A DNA stretch of 64,000 nucleotides from assembly GCF_048820975.1 (NCBI RefSeq), contig NZ_JBMEUF010000001.1, forward strand, positions 186,001 through 250,000, given 5' to 3'. A program made the translations under genes and the position numbers. The DNA comes from Glaciecola sp048820975. Its GTDB lineage: Bacteria > Pseudomonadota > Gammaproteobacteria > Enterobacterales > Alteromonadaceae. The notes beneath the pieces are model-generated. The model saw only the letters and a list, made by a program, of their open reading frames with translations, ran no database searches and had not been told where the DNA came from. Positions 55,549 through 63,650 of this stretch are shown in pieces (within the stretch, counting starts at the first letter, position 1; each line of letters starts with the position of its first letter).

Positions 55549-56640
55549 GTGTCGTTTTTCTCAAGTAAAAATAAACCGCTAAGCGGTGAAACCCTTGAAC
55601 AAATCATTGCTTTGATTGAAGACTTTTTTGAACTTAAAAAAGAAAATTTAATTACTGCTCATGTTGATAATAAACATAATGTGTGGATACGTTTTCCGTT
55701 TTTAGTGGATTCTGTGTGGCCGCAGGTTCAAGCGAGTCTGTCGGAAGCGGGTTTGCCTGTTAAGCAAATTCAAAAGCAGTACAATATTCCTATTTTTAAC
55801 GCCAAACAAATGCCGGTTGCTAATGTTAAAAATATTATTGCGGTGTCGTCTGGAAAGGGAGGGGTGGGGAAATCAGCCAGCGCACTTAATTTAGCCCTAG
55901 CATTACAATTAGAAGGTGCGCGAGTGGGGATATTAGATGCTGATATTTACGGCCCTTCAATACCCATTATGCTAGGAACACAAGGTGAGCATCCTCAAAG
56001 CAAAGATGAAAAAAACATGCAGCCGGTAATGGCGCATGGTTTAGCATCTAATTCTATAGGTTACCTTGTTGATAACGAGCACGCATCTATTTGGCGAGGC
56101 CCCATGGCGAGCAAAGCTTTAGGGCAATTACTAAAAGAAACAGTATGGCCCACCTTAGACTATTTGATTGTTGATATGCCTCCGGGCACCGGCGATATTC
56201 AATTAACCATGTGCCAGCAACTTCCTTTAACCGCCGCGGTTGTGGTAACTACGCCGCAGGATATTGCTTTAAGCGACGCAGGCAAAGGAATAGCAATGTT
56301 TGAAAAGCTAGAAATACCCGTTTTAGGCTTAATTGAAAACATGAGTTACTTTGAATGTGGCCATTGCCATAAGCGTACGGCTATTTTTTCAGAAAAGGGC
56401 GCGCAAAAATTATCGAGTAAATACAACTTACCTATACTTGCACAAGTACCTTTGAATCCTATTATACGAGAGTTTGCCGATGAGGGGCGTTCACTGTTAC
56501 ATGAACAGCAGGCTCATCCAGTGTCTATTATTTATCGTGAAGCGGCTATTAACTTAAGCCGAAACCTCTGTGAAATAGCACAAGTTCTTCCGCTTGCAGC
56601 AAACATGGCATCAAGCATAGAAGTTACTCGTTTAGATTAG
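55549..56640 (+). CDS. apbC: Mrp/ApbC family iron-sulfur cluster carrier ATPase
   Basis: ApbC binds and delivers Fe-S clusters. The 363-residue protein has the Mrp P-loop SSGKGGVGKSA near 103-113, DADIYGPSIP, DMPPGTGD and the cluster-binding pair CGHC near 266. The N-terminal MIP18-like domain (about 10-90) is poorly conserved and lacks the usual cysteine, as in other gammaproteobacteria. The start is a GTG at 55549 with AAGGTGG about 6 nt upstream; no ATG fits better. Confidence 0.93.
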   Translation: MSFFSSKNKPLSGETLEQIIALIEDFFELKKENLITAHVDNKHNVWIRFPFLVDSVWPQVQASLSEAGLPVKQIQKQYNIPIFNAKQMPVANVKNIIAVSSGKGGVGKSASALNLALALQLEGARVGILDADIYGPSIPIMLGTQGEHPQSKDEKNMQPVMAHGLASNSIGYLVDNEHASIWRGPMASKALGQLLKETVWPTLDYLIVDMPPGTGDIQLTMCQQLPLTAAVVVTTPQDIALSDAGKGIAMFEKLEIPVLGLIENMSYFECGHCHKRTAIFSEKGAQKLSSKYNLPILAQVPLNPIIREFADEGRSLLHEQQAHPVSIIYREAAINLSRNLCEIAQVLPLAANMASSIEVTRLD

Positions 56641-56710
56641 TATTAAATACATATTAAATATTAATATCTTAGCTTGCATGCAGTGCATTCTAAGCCCATA
56701 ATTCTAGTAG

Positions 56711-56731
56711 GTAGCGGGGTCAAATTTGACC
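56711..56731. repeat. GTAG-headed palindrome, REP-like
   Basis: GTAG at 56711 is followed by a perfect 14-bp palindrome GGTCAAATTTGACC at 56718-56731. GTAG before an imperfect or perfect palindrome is the usual look of REP sequences mobilised by RAYT transposases. I see no RAYT gene and no other copy in the window, so it is at most a single relic. Confidence 0.4.
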
Positions 56732-56765
56732 TTTCATTCATTAGTTCAACACAAAGAAGTACACC

Positions 56766-57350
56766 ATGCGTTTATGCGATACCGATATTAAAAAACATTT
56801 AGCGGCAGGGGACATAAATATTGTGCCTGCACCTAGCGAGCAAAGTATTAGCGGCTTAACGGTTGATGTTACTTTAGGCAGCAAGTTTCGTGTGTTTGAA
56901 GATCATTTTGCCCCCTTTATTGATTTAAGTGGCCCTAAAGCTGAAGTGCAAGCTGCCTTAGACACGGTAATGAGTGATGAAATAGATATAAAAGAAGGAA
57001 AATCTTTTTTTCTTCACCCTGGTGAACTGGCAATAGCGGTTACCCATGAGTCAGTAACACTTCCCGCTAATATGGTAGGTTGGCTTGATGGGCGCTCTTC
57101 CTTAGCGCGATTAGGCTTAATGGTGCATGTAACGGCGCATAGAATTGACCCAGGTTGGTCAGGTAATATCGTTTTAGAGTTTTTTAATTCAGGTAAATTA
57201 CCACTTGCCTTGAAGCCCGGTATGAAAATAGGCGCACTTAGTTTTGAATTATTATCAGGTTTTGCGGAACAACCCTATAATTCAAGAAACGATGCGAAAT
57301 ATAGAGGCCAAGATGGCGCAGTGGCTAGTAGAATTGGTTCGGAAGACTAG
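56766..57350 (+). CDS. dcd: dCTP deaminase
   Basis: Dcd deaminates dCTP to dUTP, the main route to dTTP in enteric-type bacteria. The 194-residue protein has the trimeric dUTPase-like fold with GRSSLARLGLMVHVTAHRIDPGW at about 110-132 (catalytic Glu in LEFFNSG just after) and the C-terminal YRGQDG. Length matches E. coli (193). It lies 125 bp after apbC. Confidence 0.97.
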   Translation: MRLCDTDIKKHLAAGDINIVPAPSEQSISGLTVDVTLGSKFRVFEDHFAPFIDLSGPKAEVQAALDTVMSDEIDIKEGKSFFLHPGELAIAVTHESVTLPANMVGWLDGRSSLARLGLMVHVTAHRIDPGWSGNIVLEFFNSGKLPLALKPGMKIGALSFELLSGFAEQPYNSRNDAKYRGQDGAVASRIGSED

Positions 57351-57431
57351 CTGCATTAGAGTCTTAAATATGCACTTTTGTGTGTTTAATAAGCATTTAA
57401 GGGCAAAGTTTTTACAAAGCCTTAAAAACAA

Positions 57432-57460
57432 TTGGATTTAATTTTTTAAATCCATATAAT
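57432..57460 (+). promoter_or_regulatory. tRNA-Pro promoter
   Basis: TTGGAT at 57432 and consensus TATAAT at 57455 are separated by 17 bp. A GC-rich discriminator (GCGTGGC) follows, as at stringently controlled stable-RNA promoters. The gene starts 12 bp after the -10. Confidence 0.8.
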
Positions 57461-57472
57461 GCGTGGCTCGGT

Positions 57473-57549
57473 CGGTGTGTGGCGCAGCTTGGTAGCGCAC
57501 TGTCATGGGGTGTCAGGGGTCGGAGGTTCAAATCCTCTCACACCGACCA
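57473..57549 (+). tRNA. tRNA-Pro (GGG)
   Basis: The 77-nt sequence folds as a cloverleaf with a 7-bp acceptor stem (CGGTGTG/CACACCG), D arm GCGC...GCGC, anticodon loop ATGGGGT giving GGG, the T arm GGAGGTTCAAATCCTCT, and encoded CCA. It is nearly identical to the E. coli proL type and shares its mismatch in the anticodon stem. It reads CCC and CCU. An AT-rich 10-bp inverted repeat at 57558-57588 follows it and may act as terminator. Confidence 0.97.
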
Positions 57550-57557
57550 ATTCTCTT

Positions 57558-57588
57558 TACTTTTAAACTATCCCATTTTTTAAAAGTA
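57558..57588 (+). terminator. AT-rich inverted repeat after tRNA-Pro
   Basis: TACTTTTAAA (57558-57567) and TTTAAAAGTA (57579-57588) are exact reverse complements around an 11-nt loop. It starts 9 bp after the tRNA. The stem is AT-only except its ends and no T-run follows, so it is a weak terminator candidate. Confidence 0.4.
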
Positions 57589-57787
57589 GCCTTTACCTTG
57601 CTAATGTAAATCTTCGAGTGTTCATTCTTACTCATTTTATAATGCCTATAAATGTTAACCTTTTAGCGCGTTAAATTTTATCTAAACAGCTTTACATTAT
57701 ATCCGTTTCATTTTAACGGCTCATGATTTGCATAGAGTGCTTTTAATTACTTATTTAAAGCAGGTCAAAATAGCAAAAGGTAAGCTC

Positions 57788-58474
57788 ATGCAAACTATCA
57801 AACTTCTACTAAAAGATACTCGGCAACTGTCGATTTTTATTATTATCTCAATAGCGCTTTTTGCATTTATTAATCTTGCCGCACTGGTTATGGCTGAAAG
57901 TACCTTGGCCATTGATACGCGCCTATTATTACTGTTTAGGGAGCAAAATGATTTAAGCGATCCGCTTGGCCCTAAGTGGGTGGAAGAAATGATGCGAGAT
58001 ATTACCGCCTTAGGTGGTGTGGGGATGTTGGTAATAGTGACCTTAGTGGTGACTATATTTTTATTAATAATTAAAAAGCCTAAAGCCGCTTTGCTAGTGT
58101 TAATAGGCATTGCAACAGGCATGTTAGTCAGCTTTTCACTTAAATACGGCTACAGCCGCCCACGGCCCGACTTAGTGCCACACGGTAGCTACGTTTATAC
58201 AAGCAGTTTTCCAAGTGGCCATGCAATGATGTCATCACTGGTTTATTTTACTATTGCCGGTTTGCTTGCACAGCAAAATACTCAACAACGAATACGTATT
58301 TTTATGTTTACCCTCGCAACGTTTATTACGTTAGCGATTGGTGTAAGCCGTGTTTATTTAGGTGTGCATTATCCTTCAGATGTAATTGCTGGTTGGATAG
58401 TAGGTACAAGTTGGGCAATGTTGATTTATTTTGTATATAGGTGGTCGCATTTAAGGCGTAAGCATCTTGTTTAA
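57788..58474 (+). CDS. PAP2-family membrane phosphatase
   Basis: This 228-residue protein has about six transmembrane helices and the full lipid-phosphatase signature: RPRPDL, SFPSGHAM, and SRVYLGVHYPSD. It should dephosphorylate lipid phosphates such as undecaprenyl pyrophosphate or phosphatidic acid/PG-phosphate at the membrane. I chose the ATG at 57788, with AAAGG 7 nt upstream, rather than an in-frame ATG at 57728. It stands 238 bp after the tRNA. Confidence 0.88.
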   Translation: MQTIKLLLKDTRQLSIFIIISIALFAFINLAALVMAESTLAIDTRLLLLFREQNDLSDPLGPKWVEEMMRDITALGGVGMLVIVTLVVTIFLLIIKKPKAALLVLIGIATGMLVSFSLKYGYSRPRPDLVPHGSYVYTSSFPSGHAMMSSLVYFTIAGLLAQQNTQQRIRIFMFTLATFITLAIGVSRVYLGVHYPSDVIAGWIVGTSWAMLIYFVYRWSHLRRKHLV

Positions 58475-58696
58475 CTCAGCAAGGCAAGCATTGTAAATCT
58501 TTCAATATAAGTGGGTGACTCGGTAAAACTTACTTGCGTAAACGCATTATTTAGATAGCGGCAAGTCTAATATATTTGTGAAGAATGTATTTTAGAATAC
58601 GATTTTTAAAGGTATCAACGCGCTATTTAAACCTTTGTAAACTTCTAGGCGCTAAATTTGCTAAGCCTAATTAGAAGACTACAAGAGGATAGTTCG

Positions 58697-59494
58697 GTGA
58701 CTCGAACCCAAAAACGATATGTAACAATAATTGCTAGAATTGGATACTCCGCTAAGTGTGTAGTGTATTCGGTATTAGGATTTTTAACTATTTATGCTGT
58801 TTTCTTTGCGGGAAATACACAAAATGTTTCCAAAAAAGCAGTTTTCCAAGAAATATTACAATCTCCCTTCGGCCAGTTTTCTCTAGCAAGCGTTGTTATT
58901 GGTTTCGCTTGCTATGTTGTATGGCGTTCAGTGCAAGCCATTACTAACCCTGATGACTTAGACATGTCAAAGCCAAGCGATGCTTTATTAAGAGCTTTTT
59001 ACTGGGGCTCGGCTTTTTTGTATTCAATGGCAACATACGCCGCGTTAAAAGTATTGCTGCGAGAATCATCATCAAGCGAGCAAAGTAAAGAGTCTACGTT
59101 AGTATTTTTACTTAATTCTGCGTGGGGCACTGCATTAGTGGTAGCGCTTGGCTTGGTCGTTATTAGTTTTGGTGTAATTCAATTTAAACACGCAGTCAAA
59201 GCAGATTTTATGGATAAATTTGTACCCGATATGTCAGGTAAATTTGTAAAGCTTGCAAAAACGAGCGGGCGGTTCGGCTTTGCAGGGCGAGGCGCGCTGT
59301 ATTCTTTAATAGGTGGTTTCTTTTTGTTTGCTGCGCATCAAAGCGATCCTAGCGAAGTAGGAGGTATGGGAAAAGCTATTTCAACACTACTTCAGCTTCC
59401 CTTCGGGCCTTATTTAGCAAGTGCATTAGGCGCAGGCATGATTGCATTTGGAATATTCTGTGGGCTTGAGGGGCGGTATCGCCAAACACATTAG
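58697..59494 (+). CDS. DUF1206 domain membrane protein
   Basis: The 265-residue protein has about six hydrophobic helices arranged as three DUF1206 repeats of two helices each. The repeats are recognisable by RIGYSAKCVVYSVLG, the middle ALRAFYWGSAFLYS and GRFGFAGRGALYS. The function is unknown; in other bacteria the domain has been tied to envelope stress. The start is a GTG at 58697 with AGAGGA 8 nt upstream; an earlier TTG at 58658 is less likely. It opens a run of five small same-strand genes. Confidence 0.85.
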   Translation: MTRTQKRYVTIIARIGYSAKCVVYSVLGFLTIYAVFFAGNTQNVSKKAVFQEILQSPFGQFSLASVVIGFACYVVWRSVQAITNPDDLDMSKPSDALLRAFYWGSAFLYSMATYAALKVLLRESSSSEQSKESTLVFLLNSAWGTALVVALGLVVISFGVIQFKHAVKADFMDKFVPDMSGKFVKLAKTSGRFGFAGRGALYSLIGGFFLFAAHQSDPSEVGGMGKAISTLLQLPFGPYLASALGAGMIAFGIFCGLEGRYRQTH

Positions 59495-59609
59495 CCATAA
59501 AACCTAAGCAATGCGAATAGATGGTACATGCTTTGCAGTTAGCTTAAATAGTAGCAATTTTTAATTGCTCGTAAGTAACACATTATTTTTAAAACATAGG
59601 AGAACATTA

Positions 59610-59888
59610 ATGAACAATCCATTAAAAAATAGTAAGACGATGAGTGATCAGCTAATTGATACCGTAAGCGAAATGTCACAGAAAAATATAAGCAAAGCCG
59701 CTGTTAGTGGCAAAGCCGCCATGGATAAGGGCTTAGTTACGGCAAAACAATTAAGAAAAAGCCGCGTAGTGAATATGGTTGAACGTAACCCCGTAAAAAC
59801 AATTGGCGCATTGGCTGCCTTAGGTCTAATAGCGTACTCAATTTTTGGTAGTAAAAAAGCGCATTCACGTAAGGTTAACCAAGAATAG
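59610..59888 (+). CDS. small protein with C-terminal transmembrane helix, YqjD/ElaB-like
   Basis: This 92-residue protein has an amphipathic, helical N-terminal part and a C-terminal transmembrane helix (about 63-80) introduced by ERNPVKTIGALAALG, followed by a basic tail. This is the layout of ElaB/YqjD-type (DUF883-like) proteins that bind ribosomes or membranes in stationary phase. The ATG has a perfect AGGAG at 7 nt. The assignment rests on architecture, not on a named motif. Confidence 0.65.
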   Translation: MNNPLKNSKTMSDQLIDTVSEMSQKNISKAAVSGKAAMDKGLVTAKQLRKSRVVNMVERNPVKTIGALAALGLIAYSIFGSKKAHSRKVNQE

Positions 59889-59988
59889 TTAACAAGGTTA
59901 GTGTGTAAATTCTACCGAATAGTTAAGCGTTAAAAATTATGTTTAATTAGCATTTCAAGAGTATTGATCAAATTTTAGGAGAGTAATT

Positions 59989-60258
59989 ATGACTACCGTA
60001 TCACAATCTACAAAACCAGTATCAGCAACTATTGGTGATACGCTCAGCGATAAAGACAAGAACGAGTTACACGAAGCAGCTGAAGAAAATATAGCCGGTT
60101 CAAATGCTACCCATTCGTCTACTATAGATGAGCAATTAGTGTCTAATTTCAAAGAAGGTGCACAAACGCTTGAAGCTTTTGTTAAGTCACATCCATACCA
60201 AAGTGCGGGCATTGCGGCTTTAGGCGGTGCGTTGCTATACACATTATTTAAGCGTTAA
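59989..60258 (+). CDS. small DUF883-like (ElaB/YqjD) membrane protein
   Basis: The 89-residue protein has a polar helical N-terminal part and a C-terminal hydrophobic helix opening HPYQSAGIAALGGALLYTLF, the typical DUF883 ending, with a KR tail. ElaB and YqjD in E. coli anchor to the inner membrane by this helix and are induced in stationary phase. It follows the preceding related small gene by 100 bp, and the two probably arose by duplication. An AGGAGAG site precedes the ATG. Confidence 0.75.
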   Translation: MTTVSQSTKPVSATIGDTLSDKDKNELHEAAEENIAGSNATHSSTIDEQLVSNFKEGAQTLEAFVKSHPYQSAGIAALGGALLYTLFKR

Positions 60259-60392
60259 GTGAGCGGCGCGTTTATTCTGCGCTAATATGTTGCTCAAAGG
60301 TCATTATTTTAGTGCTATATATGTGATCAGCGGTGCAGGTACTCAGTAAAACTGATACATTAGCGCCGTGGAAAATTATATTAGGAGTAAAA

Positions 60393-60674
60393 ATGTTTAG
60401 TACCAATGACTATTTTGACGGGAACGTAAAATCCATCGCTTTTGATACCGAGGCGGGAACATCTACATTAGGTGTTATGGCACCTGGCGAGTATGAATTT
60501 GCTACGTCAAAACATGAAACCATGAGTGTGGTTAGCGGTGCCATGACTGTTTTATTACCAAACACTAATGATTGGGAAACGCTTGGCAGTGGTGAAGTGT
60601 TTACAGTCGAAGCCAATGTAAAATTTAAGGTAAAAGTCGCGGTAAATACTGCCTATTTGTGTGACTACAAGTAA
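60393..60674 (+). CDS. ppnP: pyrimidine/purine nucleoside phosphorylase PpnP (DUF1255)
   Basis: This 93-residue cupin-fold protein matches E. coli PpnP (YaiE) throughout, with GVMAPGEYEFATSKHETM at about 27-44, the metal-independent cupin pattern LGSGEVFTVEAN near 66, and the ending YLCDYK. PpnP phosphorylyses a range of nucleosides for salvage. The ATG at 60393 has TTAGGAG upstream; an in-frame ATG at 60333 would add 20 unrelated residues. It lies in the small-protein run. Confidence 0.93.
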   Translation: MFSTNDYFDGNVKSIAFDTEAGTSTLGVMAPGEYEFATSKHETMSVVSGAMTVLLPNTNDWETLGSGEVFTVEANVKFKVKVAVNTAYLCDYK

Positions 60675-60715
60675 TACTTGTTTAGTTTAATTTATCGTAA
60701 GTAATTAAAAATAAA

Positions 60716-61063
60716 GTGAAAAAAACCGTTAAGAAATTAGACAATAACGTGGTGAAGGCGCTAACACATGTTTGTGAGTTGGCTAAATGTGAAATTCCCG
60801 GATTCGAATGGATTACTCATACTGCTAGCTACGATAACTTTCCTGCTAGCTTAGCCGTAATTTGCGTGTTTGATACAGAAGCGTCAGTTGAGCTTGCGAA
60901 TAGTAAAGACTTAGATGTTTATTTGAGGCGTCAAATTCAAGGGCAACTTTTAAGAGTTGGCGTTAAGTTAAAAGATGCGCGTCGCCATGTGCGCTTTGAT
61001 AGTGAAGAAGCTTGCAATGAGCAACACCAAGGGAATTGGCAATTGCGTTTGCAGCCACATTGA
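60716..61063 (+). CDS. conserved small protein, often mislabelled Fis family regulator
   Basis: The 115-residue protein has no helix-turn-helix I can see and should not be called Fis. It matches a conserved gammaproteobacterial family recognisable by ALTHVCELAKCEIPGFEW at 16-33, VICVFDT near 50 and the ending EQHQGNW. The function is unknown. The start is a GTG at 60716, without a convincing ribosome binding site. It begins 41 bp after ppnP and ends at a strong terminator, so it is probably the last gene of that run. Confidence 0.75.
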   Translation: MKKTVKKLDNNVVKALTHVCELAKCEIPGFEWITHTASYDNFPASLAVICVFDTEASVELANSKDLDVYLRRQIQGQLLRVGVKLKDARRHVRFDSEEACNEQHQGNWQLRLQPH

Positions 61064-61069
61064 ATAATT

Positions 61070-61096
61070 AAAAAGCCCGCGTAAAGCGGGCTTTTT
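61070..61096. terminator. bidirectional terminator between the small-protein run and katG
   Basis: AAAAAGCCCGC and GCGGGCTTTTT form a GC-rich stem around GTAAA, with T-runs on both strands. It ends the plus-strand small-gene transcript and the minus-strand katG. Confidence 0.93.
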
Positions 61097-61113
61097 AGTG
61101 TCATTATATTTAT

Positions 61114-63303
61114 TTACGCATTTACGTCAAAACGATCAGCGTTCATAACTTTCGTCCAAGCTTTCACAAAGTCTCTAACAAATTTCTCTTTGTTGTCATC
61201 TTGCGCATACACCTCTGCATAAGAGCGTAATATTGAGTTAGATCCAAAGACTAAGTCAACACGAGTTGCCGAATAAACTTGCTCACCTGATGCTCTATCA
61301 ACAATTGCGTAGGTACTTTTGCTAGTTGGCTTCCACGTATATTTCATATCAGTAATGCTAACGAAGAAATCATTCGTTAATGAACCTGAGTTACTAGTTA
61401 ATACGCCATGAGATGTGCCCTCATAGTTGGTATCTAACATGCGCATACCACCTACTAAAACGGTCATTTCTGCCGCGGTTAATCCTAGTAGCTGTGCTTT
61501 GTCTAATAACAGTTCTTCTGGCTTCACTACGTAGTCTTTTGGCAAGTAGTTTCTAAAGCCATCAGCCTGAGGCTCTAATGGTTCAAACGATTCAGCATCG
61601 GTCATATCATCAGTAGCATCACCACGGCCCGATAAGAATGGTACTTCAACATCAAACCCAGCCGCATCAATCGCTTTTTCAAGCCCTACGTTACCAGCCA
61701 ATACAATGGTATCAGCTAAACTGGCACCTGCTGATTGCGCTAACGGTGCTAATATTGATAGCACTTTAGCCAACTTTTCAGGCTCATTAGCTTGCCAATC
61801 TTTCTGAGGCGCTAATTGTATACGTGCTCCGTTTGCACCACCTCGTAAGTCAGAGCCTCTAAAGGTGCGGGCGCTATCCCATGCGGTAGATACCATTTCA
61901 CCTATGCTTAAGCCAGAATCTGCAATACTTGCCTTTAAAGAATCTACATCGTAGTCAGTGCTGCCAGCAGGCACAGGATCTTGCCAGATTAACGTTTCCT
62001 GAGGTACTTCTGGACCTATGTAGCGAACTTTTGGCCCTAAATCACGATGCGTTAATTTAAACCATGCTCGGGCAAACACCTCACTGAAGTAGTCAGGGTT
62101 ATTATAAAACTTTTCTGAAATATCACGATAAATTGGGTCCATTTTCATTGCCATATCAGCATCAGTCATAATAGGGTTATAACGTTTGCTTGGGTCTTCA
62201 ACGTCAACAGGCTTATCTTCTTCTTTAATGTTGATAGGCTCCCATTGTTCCGCACCTGCAGGTGATTTTTTCAGTTCCCAGTCGTAGTTTAACAACAGTT
62301 CAAAGTATCCATTGTCCCACTGTGTTGGATTAGTTGTCCACGCACCCTCAATGCCGCTTGATACAGTATCTCGACCAATTCCGCGAGTTTCATTGTTCAT
62401 CCAGCCTAAGCCTTGCTCTAAAATATCAGCGCCTTCTGGATCAGGCCCAAGATTTTCTGCGTTTCCATTACCATGGCATTTGCCCACAGTATGGCCGCCT
62501 GCAGTCAGTGCTACCGTTTCTTCATCATTCATTGCCATTCGAGCAAAGGTTTCACGCACATGTAAAGCTGTTTTAAGCGGATCTGGCTTTCCATTCACAC
62601 CTTCTGGATTAACGTAAATAAGGCCCATTTGTACCGCGGCTAATGGATTCTCCATTGAATCAGGCGCTTCAACGCTGTCATAACGCTCGTCACTAGGTGC
62701 GAGCCATTCTTTTTCCGCTCCCCAGTAGGTGTCTTTTTCAGGGTGCCAAATATCAGCGCGACCAAATGCAAAGCCATAGGTTTTTAAGCCCATGCTTTCG
62801 TATGCGACTGTACCGGCAAATACTAAAAGATCAGCCCAACTCAGTTTATTGCCATACTTCTTTTTTATAGGCCACAGTAAGCGGCGAGCTTTGTCTAAAT
62901 TAACGTTATCGGGCCAAGAATTCAAAGGTGCAAAACGCTGGTTACCAGTAGAAGCGCCTCCGCGGCCATCCGCAATTCTATATGAACCTGCAGCGTGCCA
63001 TGACATTCTAATCATCAAGCCACCATAATGACCCCAGTCAGCAGGCCACCACGACTGCGAATTAGTCATAAGTTCAATCATGTCTTTTTTTAAGGCATCA
63101 AAATCAAGCGTTTTAACTACTTCACGGTAATCAAAATCTTCGCCTAAGGGATTTGTTTTAGTGTCATGTTGGTGAAGAATATCTAAGTTAAGAGCTTCCG
63201 GCCACCAGTCCATATTAGACGTGCCAGAAGCTGTTAAACCACCGTGCATAACTGGGCACTTTTTTGCAGAATCGTTTACATCGCCTATCTTTGCATTACT
63301 CAT
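61114..63303 (-). CDS. katG: catalase-peroxidase KatG
   Basis: KatG is a heme enzyme that dismutates H2O2 and has peroxidase activity. The 729-residue protein has the two-domain fold. The distal pocket is RMSWHAAG with Arg99, Trp102 and His103; the Tyr of the Trp-Tyr-Met adduct is in GLIYVNPEG (near 230); the proximal His is in AGGHTVGK. The C-terminal domain is a degenerate duplicate. No signal peptide is apparent. OxyR control is expected from the family, but I could not identify a site upstream. Ribosome binding site AGAGG. Confidence 0.97.
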   Translation of the reverse strand: MSNAKIGDVNDSAKKCPVMHGGLTASGTSNMDWWPEALNLDILHQHDTKTNPLGEDFDYREVVKTLDFDALKKDMIELMTNSQSWWPADWGHYGGLMIRMSWHAAGSYRIADGRGGASTGNQRFAPLNSWPDNVNLDKARRLLWPIKKKYGNKLSWADLLVFAGTVAYESMGLKTYGFAFGRADIWHPEKDTYWGAEKEWLAPSDERYDSVEAPDSMENPLAAVQMGLIYVNPEGVNGKPDPLKTALHVRETFARMAMNDEETVALTAGGHTVGKCHGNGNAENLGPDPEGADILEQGLGWMNNETRGIGRDTVSSGIEGAWTTNPTQWDNGYFELLLNYDWELKKSPAGAEQWEPINIKEEDKPVDVEDPSKRYNPIMTDADMAMKMDPIYRDISEKFYNNPDYFSEVFARAWFKLTHRDLGPKVRYIGPEVPQETLIWQDPVPAGSTDYDVDSLKASIADSGLSIGEMVSTAWDSARTFRGSDLRGGANGARIQLAPQKDWQANEPEKLAKVLSILAPLAQSAGASLADTIVLAGNVGLEKAIDAAGFDVEVPFLSGRGDATDDMTDAESFEPLEPQADGFRNYLPKDYVVKPEELLLDKAQLLGLTAAEMTVLVGGMRMLDTNYEGTSHGVLTSNSGSLTNDFFVSITDMKYTWKPTSKSTYAIVDRASGEQVYSATRVDLVFGSNSILRSYAEVYAQDDNKEKFVRDFVKAWTKVMNADRFDVNA

Positions 63304-63650
63304 TTACTTTACCTCTTTGGGGATAAAATGTAGTGACTTGTCAATACATGTGAACATAAGATTTAATCAATAGTAAATCGGTACTCTGAAAGAATATAGT
63401 GAGTTTTTCAGATGCAGCTAAACTAGTTTATCGATTAGAAAGTGCAAATCTTTATAGGGTGAAATGATAGTAAATGCGTAAAACCATCACTTTAGATTTA
63501 TAAAGATCAAACGCATTTAAACATAGCATTAGAAAATAATATGGGAGGGGAGTTTGTGGTGTTGTTATAGCTACTTACTGCTAAGTAAAAAAAAACCTTT
63601 TTACCAATACCAACAGTAAGTAGCTAACGCTTATAATCTTTAGAAAAAAT
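63304..63650. other. 347-bp spacer between katG and lipA
   Basis: This AT-rich region holds the katG promoter on its left side. The only strong structure is the 13-bp inverted repeat at 63568-63626. I see no ORF with a good ribosome binding site. Confidence 0.6.
63568..63626. repeat. 13-bp perfect inverted repeat downstream of lipA
   Basis: TAGCTACTTACTG (63568-63580) and CAGTAAGTAGCTA (63614-63626) are exact reverse complements around a 33-nt loop with a long A/T run. It begins 24 bp after the lipA stop in the leftward direction and may form its transcript end, but the loop T-run is inside rather than after the stem. Confidence 0.75.

Noticed and set aside
63304..63420. OxyR site upstream of katG
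   Set aside because: A TTGACA and scattered CTAT/ATAG pieces exist, but the four-element spacing of an OxyR site is not met.
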